The translations under genes were made by a program, and so were the position numbers. A DNA stretch of 64,000 nucleotides, taken from positions 71,320,905 through 71,384,904 of the forward strand of contig NC_067312.1 of the NCBI RefSeq assembly GCF_020740795.1. The letters are read 5' to 3'. Shown one piece after another: positions 51,723 through 62,600 of the stretch. This DNA is from Apus apus. Taxonomy: Eukaryota > Chordata > Aves > Apodiformes > Apodidae. Within the stretch, counting starts at the first letter, position 1, and the number at the start of each line of letters is the position of its first letter. The notes beneath the pieces were generated by a model, which had not been told where the DNA came from, made no database searches, and worked only from the letters and a program-made list of their open reading frames with translations.

Positions 51723-53747
51723 ACATTTTTGTCCACACAGTCTGCTGTTGAGCAAAAGCAAATTAAAATCTAGACCTTCTAACAGCTATAATCACAGCCT
51801 CTGAATGAACGGGGGGGGCTCACACTGGAAGAAAAACCTGTGCAGGTCTTCTGCTCTCCTGAAGTTTTACACTGCTCATCTCGGGTCCACAACATGCATC
51901 TCCAAGTCAAAAATTGTGACTGTTACAGAAATGATGGTGCCCTGAATGAATCTGTTCCAAAATACTTCCTCCTGAAGCAACTACTCAAATGAAATGCATT
52001 GTTCCTTATTCTCCCCTTCACATTCATCTTCACCCCTGTTTTGACCAGGTGAAATGTGTCACACTGGCTTGCATCCCTGCTCTCTTCTGGCAGCCCCAAG
52101 TCACATGTGCACGAGCTGCTGCATATTTCTGGCTTTCAGTGTTATGTTAAAAGCATTAATCATTAAAGTGGTGTTGGTTATCTGCAGGACAAAAAAACCT
52201 CTCAAAATAGAACCCAGTTAAGGTGAGAATGGGTTAGTCGGGCTGCAAACTTTGGCTGCTAGACTGAGAATGCTGAAAACCCAGCAGACATGTGTCTAAC
52301 AGGACAACCCCACTGCCACTCCAGGAGGGAGTGTGAGAGATACCCCACCGCAGGGCTTATGGGAAGTCAAAGGAAATCTCTGCTGCATATAAACGAACAT
52401 AGCTTTCTGGTTAGCAGGGAGGAGAGAACCATGTTGTGATACACAGTCTCCTCCAGCTAGCATGAAACAGTAAATCTTCACTTGCTTTCCCAACCTTAAG
52501 TTCTATTGCTCAGGACAAAGCACATGGAAACACTCAAGTCACATCAGGGAAAATGAAGGTTTAAAATTCTGTTCGGCTTGGTAGGAAAAAGACAAATTTT
52601 GGCAGGAGTCAAGGGCATGAAATACAATGTTAAGAGGATGGGTGACATCACTTTGCAACACATTCTCTCAACCAACACAAACATGTTTCTTTACTTACTA
52701 TCAACAGATTTAAATCTTCACCAAAGTCACCACTCACTTAATCAGAAATACAGTGAATAACTATCAACATTTCTCCTCTCTGTCACTTTAATATTTTATT
52801 GCTACTTTTTTATTCTATTAATTTGGAGCAGGAATAATGAGGTAAGATCATCTCTGTGGTAAAATGAAATATGACTAGAATTTATTATATCCAGTATGTC
52901 TAGACATTTCCATCTGAGCATGGAATATGTTAGTGAAGAGGGACAGACAGGAGTTTAACAGCATATGAGGTCCACGTAAACATCTACCATTCAGGAAACA
53001 AATTTCATTGCTTCCAGGCCCGTGTTTTATTCTCCAGTACAAAGTAGTCTACATACGTATATATAAAACAAAAATAAAATAGTATGTCCAACATCTATAT
53101 AAATACAAACCTACAGATCAAACGCCCAACTCCTCCAGTGTGTCAGCACCCTTTGAAAACATTTTATGAAGAGAGTTCTATTGTACTCCAGACAGATTTG
53201 CCTCAAGAATAAACAGAGTAGCTCCAGATTAAAGGAAATACTCCTTGCCAAAAACAGCACTAAAATTTTAATCAGTAAAATAAATATTCTTACTCCTTAC
53301 TGTGTATACCTCATTGACTATTGTGTTATCTTTGACTAGCAGACACCAGAATTCCCTCCACCCTCCCTCAGTCCTTCATGAAGTCATCCTTTCTTTCCAT
53401 CTTCTATCAAAAGAAATCTCTCATGTCAGTGACAACCTCATGGCCCCAAATGAAAGGACACCAGCATTTTCATGTTAGAACTCCAAAATGAAAAAAAGCT
53501 AGTCTACTCTGGGTATCTTACACTACTAGAAGAAAACCTGTGTGATAAAATGGCAATTCCAGAGGTTAATTGCAACACAGGCTTTCAGAAGACAGACATG
53601 CAGTAGTTGTTAAGTCTACTTAAAACTTGACACTTTTTCTGAAAATTAAATGTGATAGAAGAGACTCAGAGGGAAAAAACCCAACATTTTACTTAACAGC
53701 AAATGATCAAATAAAAAAATAAGTTAAACACTCAGTGCCCAACAGTC

Positions 53748-53772
53748 TTTTTTTTTTTTTTTTTTTTTTTTT
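53748..53772. repeat. Poly(T) run of 25 bp
   Basis: 25 consecutive T inside TMEM167A intron 2, that is poly(A) on the gene strand. No SINE or processed pseudogene body was recognised beside it. Confidence 0.97.
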
Positions 53773-54812
53773 CCAGCTACAATTACCTCCTACTTTTATA
53801 AATATTATATCCTTTGGATTAACCTTAGGTGACAGTGTTAGTGAAATACTATGGACTGCCTCAGTGGTTTCTAGATCAAAACTCCTGTTAGTTTAAAACC
53901 ACAGCATATTGCTGACTGCACCTAATTCCCAGTTACATTATTTGTTAGCACAATGAAAATAGGTAAGCCAAAAGATGAATGGGCATTAACAGCTTAAAGT
54001 GAGGCACAGATTTGGCTCTGTGGCTGTCTCCCTTTCCCACTATCCCAAGAACTGTGCTGCTGAGCAGGCAGGGAAGAACTTTTGCAAAAGTATTGGGCCC
54101 GCAACATTAAACTCCGTGCAGGAGAACAGGGGACCAAAAGGAGAAAAACACTGGTCACCTAGGAACACGTACATAAGGAATAAAAGTGAGAGATGAAGTT
54201 ATAGTGACCCAAAAAAAAATAATTAAGTTTTGTAGAAGCTTGCAAAAAACCTCTTCTATTAACTCCTCAGATAATTAAAAAAGATTATTTTAAGAGACCA
54301 CAGGTAAGGACAGCGGTGATTATTTTTAAATAATCTGATTTTTTTTAGTTGCAGACTGTTGCAGAAGCTGTGTTTCAAACTAGTACCTCCAAAATGTCTA
54401 CTCTGAAAACAAACAGACAGCTTCTGCTGTTAATGTTTTTTGTCCAGACTTAAGAATAATTAAAAAAATTATTACAGTGATAGCTGCATGTAGAAAAATG
54501 CTTGCTTTCTGTCACTTATGTCTGTATCTTCAATAAGCACTTAATGAGAAAATCTAGACAATAACTTACAAAGCAATATTAGCTGGCTTTGTTAATTAAT
54601 TAGTTCTTACTAAAAATAGCAACCAAGTGTTTGCAATTACCTCACTGCCTTCTTTTGTAAGGTGTAAACTGAAAACCTCTCCCTTTAAAGAAGAGGGTCA
54701 TTTTAAAAAATATCATTGGTTATTATCATGTATCATTGGCAGATACTAAGGCTAAAACGTTGCTGTTAAAACCAAACAGCATGTGCATTTTGTAAATGCT
54801 CAGACTACATAC

Positions 54813-54922
54813 CCGGTTTTATTTCTGTCCAGTATGCTGGGAGCCAAGGATCTGATATAGGCACAGGTACATATGAGCAGCAGGATTACTGTCAGTAGAC
54901 TCTGGAAGTTGAAGATGGCAGA
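54813..54922 (-). CDS. TMEM167A: TMEM167A exon 2 (N-terminal hydrophobic segment)
   Basis: A 110-nt minus-strand exon encodes residues 2-37 (starting [18 protein letters not shown]) plus two bases of Gly38. Residues 10-18 are almost entirely Leu, Ile and Val and form the N-terminal hydrophobic segment (signal peptide or membrane anchor). The segment ending LDRNKTG precedes the exon 3 peptide. The acceptor is CTTCTGTAG before TCTGCC and the donor is GTATGT after ACCGG. The TAG of the acceptor lies in frame immediately upstream, so the initiator Met must come from another exon. The predicted splice therefore places ATG at the end of exon 1, beyond this window. Confidence 0.96.
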
Positions 54923-56117
54923 CTACAGAAGAAAATTAGAACAGAAAGATTATGTCTTTGCAGTACAAAAGATCCCCTAAACAATATCCATTAAAAACAA
55001 AAATCAAACCAACAATGCCAGTGAGCAAGAATGTCTTTTAACAGCCCATTGTACACGACGGTGCAAAACCAGTTTTTTTACTTCACAATTAATCCCAAGA
55101 AGGGTAAAGAAAATAGTAACCTAACAGTTTTACCCCCAGACACCTGTTCCAAAGTCAGTTTGTGGAAAGTCATCAGCAGCAGGCCAAGAGTTACGGAAAA
55201 CAGATGTTCCCTCTCAGGCAGGAATAAGTGTAACTGCAGCTCACATCAATAGAATATGGTGGTGTGGTGAAAGTGAAGTGTGTTTGACAACTATACCAGC
55301 AGCAGCAAGACAGAGAATAACAAGAAATACGTAGAAGGATTGTTAATATACAGGTCTATGAAGACTACATCCAAAATTCAACAGATTCAAAGAAATATAT
55401 AAAATTAAACACATCTGAATTATGAAAAGATAACTGAATAATTTTATTTTCAAATTATCTTTTGATGTGAAGTTTAAAAACATCTTTACTATAAATGTGT
55501 TTTTAGAAGTGTAAATTATATGGAAAATGCTGGACAAATTATGAAACTGCCTTAGGATGGAGACTAATCAAGATAGTAAAACTAATCTGTCTACTGGCAG
55601 TAAGAAGAAACAATTCTTGAAAAACTGCGATAATATTTGGCTATTTGTTAATCTTTAAAATGCCAGTAAAATGTAGTAAGTGCATTATACAAGGTTGTTG
55701 TTTTTGTTTTTTTTAACTAAAGTCTAAGACTTGTGTGGCCAACATGTTCTTTATTAATTAACTTATAATCAACTATCATTGCTTATGTGAAACAATCTGT
55801 CTGTTTCAGAAGCACAAACATTATAAGAGAAGGTTTTTATGTAAGGACTGCTGTAGCTCCATAATCAAGTACAAAATCTGGAAGAAAGATGGCTGATGCT
55901 GATTTCCAGCAAGTGCCACATCACCATTACAAGAAATAATGCACCAGTAAGACTGTTTTTTTTTCCAGTAAGTTCATTGGAATTTTTTGTAGCAATATTT
56001 GCCTATTAGTCTTTCTGATTTGTAGTTTCTAATAATTGGTCCCAGATCTGAGACTTAGATTCTTATTACAGTGTGAATACAACGTGAATACAACCCAGCA
56101 GCATGAAGCTGCAGTTT

Positions 56118-56150
56118 TATTGTTTGTTTTTTTGTTGTTTGTTTGTTTAA
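56118..56150. repeat. GTTT tract in TMEM167A intron 1
   Basis: TTGTTTGTTTTTTTGTTGTT followed by more GTTT units; CAAA-type on the gene strand. Confidence 0.88.
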
Positions 56151-58699
56151 CTTAGCAAGTTTTAATGGATATTTTAGTGAACAACATCAGGTAGTATACT
56201 AGGCAACTGCTTAAAGATCCTTATTTTCTCTTTGCCCACCTACACTCATTTGAAAATCCTAATCAGTGTGAAGTCCAAAAGAATGGCAAAGCCAATAAAA
56301 TAAATTTTCTCTTAGTTCTGCAGTTTTGATTAATTTGTGTCTAAGTATCTAATCTTTTTTGTACTGCTCAACCTAAAGTCTGAGTAGTAGTATTTAATCA
56401 AGTGTAAATACTTAGCACTTAGGAAGGGGTATTAGACTGCAGTTTCCTTCTTCAAGCAGAACTCAGTGGGATTTAGGAGCACATCAGAGTTCACATTTCC
56501 ACAGCGTGAGGCACAGCTCTGTTGATCTATGCACACCTTCCTCCTATGTCATGTAATTCTAATGTTTTGAAGCTCCAATTTCTCTAAATAATTACGGATA
56601 ATTAAAAAAGAAAATCACAGTAGATCAGAATTACACTAAAAGCAAATTTAGAGATAAAAATGAGAAGCTCTAGTAAGAGCAAAGCCACTGGAATATCCAC
56701 GGCGCTTCTGATACTGAGATTTAAAACCTCCTAACAAAAAAAATATATAGCATAACCTTAGCTTACACAGACATTTCCATGAATCATATGAAGCAATACC
56801 AGAACTTGGGTATAACTGCCAGCGTAAATTCATGCATTACACAGGAACAGATACACAACAAATTTAAATGTTTCAGTTAATGGAATTCAACAGACCACTC
56901 CTCCATGGGGAGCTACCTGTAAAAAAGCAATAGCATAGAGAGGCTCAAGAAGCAACTGAGAAACACTGCCACTGCAGCCTGTATGGGAGATTTCAGCATC
57001 CCTGAGGGCATGTCCTCAAAGGCAGCACTAGCCATTGCAGTGGGCATGCTACTCTCTTTTACTTCTGCCCAAGGAGAAGCCCTTCTTGCACCAGCCTTCC
57101 TTCTGAAGCAACAAAATTCCCAAGCCAGATTCCTCATTCCTCCTGCCCTATGACAGGGGCAACAGGCTGAGAGGTAAAAACAGGGACAGGCTGAAAATGT
57201 GATCATAAGGATGAAGAGAGAAAGTAGGCAGTGGAGAAAGGCAAAGAGTAAATGATAACTACATGCAACAGCTGACATGCAGGAAGGTTTCTGGGATGAG
57301 TAAGAACATTGACAGGGAACATCACGAGTGGAGAGGTGATCCAGCACCCAAAGTCTGCCCTCAGGTGCTCAAGGGGAGGCTACCTGATTTTTTCCTAAGC
57401 AACAGCATTTGTTAAATCATGCTTAGTGTAGTATTTCAGCTTAGCTAGCCAACTCATCATTTCTGTTCTCCTGTGTTGTAAATAATGGAGAGATTATTCA
57501 CAAAGGACAAAACACTGCCCATCTCTATCAGTAGACTCTGGCCTTTGTATAATGCACAAGCTTTTGCCAACTTCAGAAAACAGGAAACTCTCAATGCCCC
57601 CCAGAGGCAACTCTTACTACCTAAGAGAGGCTCCTGTGGGTCTAGGAACGTGACAGGGCCGGATCCAGGAGTGGCTGCCTCTCAGCAAACCAAGATACTC
57701 CCTATCAACTGATTAATTTGATCAGTCCTCCGGGAGAGACAGCTGCTTTCAGTATCTCACAGTGCAGTGCCTGCCAGAACTCGGTTCCCATGAATTCCTG
57801 CAAGCTTTCTCCTGCAGCTGCTTCCCAAGCAGGCTGGCAGTGTCAGGTACTTCAACATACAAAAATGGCAGCAGGGCACACTTGCTTCCTCTTAAGCAGA
57901 GACTGTAAATGTATACTCATGAAATGTGTATTAGTCAATCAGTAGGGGCAGTACATAATTGTTCTTTGTTGGGCTCTTCACATGTTTCTTCAGATACGCA
58001 GTACAGGGCATCACTGTAATTACAGACACCATTTCACCAAAACATCCTCTGAATTACACCTTTACCTATGTAGTCACTTTAAAAGGACAGACATGCATAT
58101 TTTAAAATTTGTCAACAATTTTAAACTGGAAATGAAAATTTATTTCTAAAGTGGATGGCTCTACGTTTCACATCCAAAGTAATTCTTATGGTCCAGATGA
58201 ATTTATAGAAAAGAGCAATTTATATCCAGCTGCTTGAACTGATGTAATTTAAAACTGCTGTAAAAGTCATACATTACTCAGAATTCTTTTAACAAATACT
58301 GTCCTCACATCCTAAGCAATTTGGGAAATGTTGCAATGTAGGTGGGTTGCAGTTCATCCGATCCAAAAGTAATTAATCAGAATTTTTAAAATGTCTTGAC
58401 CAACTTAATGTAGATCCTGTGAGCCTCATTCCCATTGTTAAGAAATTTCAGCACACAGAGAAATTGATGCTAATTTTTAGGCTGTGTCCACATGTTGATG
58501 AAAGGACAACTAACTTCCACAGACTCAGATTGCAAATGCAGAAAAAAATCAGCACTGGTATTTTATTGTTGTTCAAAACAGTGCAAGCTGTGGCTTTAAT
58601 CTTACATGCTGAAATTTTCTACATTTGCATTTGGCACATTTCTGACATGGTGGAAACACCTTAGTAGTTATATTCTATGTTACTTAGGTAATTACACTT

Positions 58700-58716
58700 C
58701 CCCCCCCTCCCTCCCC
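58700..58716 (-). other. G-quadruplex motif on the TMEM167A coding strand
   Basis: The minus strand reads GGGGAGGGAGGGGGGGG, which provides four G3 runs with one- to two-base loops. It would be present in both the non-template DNA strand and the intron 1 RNA. Confidence 0.7.
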
Positions 58717-58951
58717 TGTGTGCTGTCTCCAGGTAGTTGTGGAGCACTACCACATCACCTGCAGCACTAAGGAGACATTGTATTCATCAGAACTTGCAAG
58801 AGCAAGCTTTTTCTTAAGTCTTCAGTAATTTAAGACCATGGATTTTCGCTTTGAGAGCTACATGCCCAAAGGCTCTTTTAAATCCTTTCCAAAATTAAAG
58901 CTTAGAAAAATGCCTCAATATTATTTCCCTGATCATATCATACCTCAGTAA

Positions 58952-59622
58952 AAATAGTTCCATATAACATACCTTAGAAATAAAGAATGAATACTCTTTA
59001 CTGTGTTCAGATTAGCAGTGGTGACATGTATTAGAAATACTCTTGTGAATACATGGTAGTTAGAAGACCAAAGTTATAGCTAGAAACCATGTCAGTATAT
59101 TCCCATTTGAGTCCTCATCTGAACAGTGTAGCTGTCAGCACAGGGGATATACTGAGGCAAAACAGGGAGCTGCAAGGAAAGAAACAGTCTTCTAGTTGCC
59201 CCTAGAAGACACTATCAGTGAGTTTGCTAAAATGCTGGAGGTGGTGTGACAGCTCCTTTTCTGGGGTGAGGAGAGATGGAAGGAGGAGCTTGTGCACAGA
59301 GTAAAAAAAGAAATCTATGGAACAGAACATGGTAATGTAACTGCTTAATATACTTTACTAAATGTTGATTTAGCGTGAAAATATTTCCGTGTGGCTGAGA
59401 AATGGAATCCTGATGGGCCATAACATTTGCACAGCCCCTGTCAACCTGATTACAGACAACGTTGTCACTCCTGCAACCCAGTCAGCATTAAATTTACTAC
59501 ACTTGGAGAGAATAAAAAAAAAAAGGCAGCTCAGAGTTCTGGTTATCAATAACAACTGCTAATCTGAACACATTAAAGAGTATTCATTCTTTATTTCTCA
59601 GGTATATTATATGGAACTATTT
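58952..59622. repeat. 68-bp inverted repeat with 535-bp spacer (TMEM167A intron 1)
   Basis: The left arm 58952-59019 and right arm 59555-59622 are reverse complements at 65 of 68 positions, counted by hand. Both include the core AAATAAAGAATGAATACTCT (reverse-complemented in the right arm). Homology stops sharply at both ends of the arms. No target-site duplication or known transposon terminus was recognised. The spacer is unrelated sequence with a 9-bp perfect hairpin at 59187-59210. Confidence 0.93.
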
Positions 59623-62600
59623 CATTCAATCTGCTGAAAGGAAGGGCACACTGATGATTGCCTAATTTTTTAGTGACCACTGGGAAATGTGTATTCAGCT
59701 TCAGCAGTTATAACCATAAGAAATGCACTGATCCTAAGCTTTTTGCTACAGTGAAAATAACAGCCACATCAAAGACTTCACGCAGTATCTGCCTCTGTAC
59801 GTCTTATTCTCGTACATTTTCTCATTCAGATACTGTTTTGTTGCATGTGTTTGCAGACAGCATCACATAATTATGAACCACGTAACGATGCACTCCTTGG
59901 ACTACACTATAACGAATTACACTGTTAATTTTGATGCAACTATGTGTGTCATGGAAGGACCCAGTGAATTTCCCCTTGCCTCATACACTTATATTTAAAA
60001 TAAACCACCTGATATCACAGTTCTAGAGAAGAAGAACATGTAGGAGAACAGAAACCCCATACTGTCATGCCCCTGGGTTGGTAGAAGCCTAAACCAAAAG
60101 GTCTCCTAGTTTATCTCAACAGACTTAACACTGATCCAAAACTTAATCTTCCCTAGACTTTCAGTATTTAACAAAATCAATGTATCTGATTGCAGCATGG
60201 CCATTATTTAATCTGTGTGTGCTATAAAAAGAGACCAGTGCAGTGCCAGCAAGTTGTTAAACTTCACCCCACGGTAACTTGTATAATAATTGATTCAAAT
60301 GGGCAACTACAGACAAATTATTGGAATATTCTAAGGAAATTATAACCTTATTTGAATAACATGCTGCGAAATACAGTCTTCTTAGCAGTTGTTTTTTTTT
60401 TTCCTGCACAATACTATAAAATTGATGGATTATTATGTTCTCCAGAACCAAAGAAACAACTGTTGATATCTGATTGTTCAGCTGCCTTTCTCATACTAAA
60501 ATGTGAGCAAGACCTTAAAATGCAGTTGGACAAGGGCTGATAAAAATGCATAAGCCTACATTAAAATAGTAATGCAGGCTTAAAACCCCATCACAGAAAA
60601 GTGAAATCAATCTATGAAATTCTAATAAAGCGGTCCTTAAAAAGCTAAAAGAGAAAATGCCTATTATATGAGTTTCCATTAGGTACTGTGATTCATATTT
60701 CCCCAGTCTAAATCTAATTTTTAGGAGTAAAATATTAAAAAAATAATTGGAAATAAAACATGTAGGACTACTTCCAACCTGAGGGTCAAAACAATTGCTA
60801 AAAATGTATTAGAACATGCACATAATGATGCTATTTTCCAACCTATTCCAAGGCAATTTGTTTACCCACTGCTGCCAAATGTAATCTGATAAAAATGAAT
60901 GGAAAAGAAGCATTTGTAAAAAAGGCATGTTAATTAGAAATCCAAAAATCCCAAACAACAAAAACTTGCAAATCAGTTAAGTTTGAAGTGATTATTAGCA
61001 AAGCTACACTGAAGAACTAACCCAGAGGTGTTTAGACAAAACTGCTTGTATGAGATTAGTAAGCATCCAAATACCATCAAGCTAGAAGTTACTGGTTGCT
61101 CCAACAGTTTTTTTTAGTTTAAGTTTAATGCACTTTCACCCCAGTATTTAGTTTCGAAGGAACTTAAGTACAATAATTAACATTCATTAACATTCCTGTT
61201 AAAATCCGTATTTTTACATTTGTAAAATTTAGGCTAAGGCTAAATTAGAGTAACAGGGAATCTTTCCCTATACACTCCTTGAAGAATTATGCTAAGTAAA
61301 ATGACGAGTACAGCACACAGGAACTAACATGTATTGTTTTAACTCAACTGAAGCCTATTGTTTAAAACAATAACCAATCTTTTTAAACAATTAATGAATT
61401 AACAGATGAAAACAGTTGTCTTCTCCTGCAAAAGCTCTCTTGACTTTAACAGGTTTAGTTTTTTCACTGCAATTCAAATCCAGAGATCAATACTGAAATG
61501 ACACCTCAAGGTGACAATGCTGAAATTCGTTGCTCAACTCAATTTCCTTCTTCTGCTTTCTGACAAGACTTAGACAATAGTTTCAGAATTGAACTTTCGG
61601 TGTAAGCAGCTAGCAGATGTAGCATTTCACCAAAAAATCTTACAATAAAAAACTAAGTGAAAGTTGAAAAATTAAACTTTTTTTATCAGGGTTCCTGTAA
61701 CACATAGGTGTATATGATTATACATTCAGCTAACAGAGACTTAAGTTAGATGAGGCAGCAAAAGCACAAGATATCTTTTCTTCCACGTCTTCTTTGCAGA
61801 TTAGATAGTCTGCAGTTCTACAGAGATTCTTTCTCTGCTCTCTTCCCCCACTGGATAATAGGAATAATTTCTATAATCTTCTTTCAGGATGCTGAAGCCA
61901 AGTATATTCTCCAGAGTAACACAGGGAATGTAATGATACTTTCTGCAACTATAAACAGAGTATGTGACATTCAGCCACTGTCAGAGAGCTCTGTAAAATG
62001 ACACAAATCTTGACTTGTAGCTCTTTTGCCTCTCCCACCCTAAAAATCTGTACTTTAGTCCAGCAGAAGGAGAAAAACTACCCATGTAAAGAAAAAGACA
62101 TCTCCTATAATGCGTAACTTCTGGCTTCTTGTGCTGTTCATTGAAGAAGTATGGCCAGTTATAAACTCATACCATTCCTGTGTTTCTGAGGACTGATCAG
62201 CAGTTTCCGTGAAATTACATAACCCTCCTTCTGAAGTTGCACACCACACTGCTCAGTTTGTTTACCTCAAGGTTACTAAAGAGTATTAAGAAACAGTGAA
62301 GACCATTTGTCAATGGGAGAGGTAAGAGTCATTCTAACATGCCAGCCGATTTTTTATCAAATTCCATCCTTACTCTAATAAAAGCAGAGTACAAAAAGTG
62401 TGAGTTTGCAAAAGAAGGTGCTACAGAAGTTTGAACATGGAAGAAAGTCAACATCTCAAAAAGGAAGATACTGAAATATTTTTTCTTTGTTGTATCCAGT
62501 ATTTTCACTTTTGCAGTACACCTAAAATTCTATCTGTCCAGGCTGGATAAATTTCAGAAAATAATGTTATGGTGAAAGTTCTAAAAATCACACCAAACTC

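Larger units (their letters stand above)
49742..54812 (-). other. TMEM167A: TMEM167A intron 2 (about 5.1 kb)
   Basis: The intron is bounded by donor GTATGT after exon 2 and acceptor TTTACAG before exon 3. It holds a 25-bp poly(T) run on the plus strand (53748-53772) and two overlapping, mutually exclusive short hairpins near 51.7 kb, listed separately. I see no LINE copy and no convincing coding sequence. Confidence 0.85.

Noticed and set aside
53999..54196. GC-richer stretch with the palindrome ACTTTTGCAAAAGT, considered as a snoRNA
   Set aside because: Hairpins are short and no box elements at suitable distances were found.
56913..57347. 144-codon minus-strand open frame within intron 1, Cys/Leu-rich with a hydrophobic end
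   Set aside because: It lies on the gene strand but has no splice-consistent link to TMEM167A and no recognisable domain. Its length is within chance expectation.
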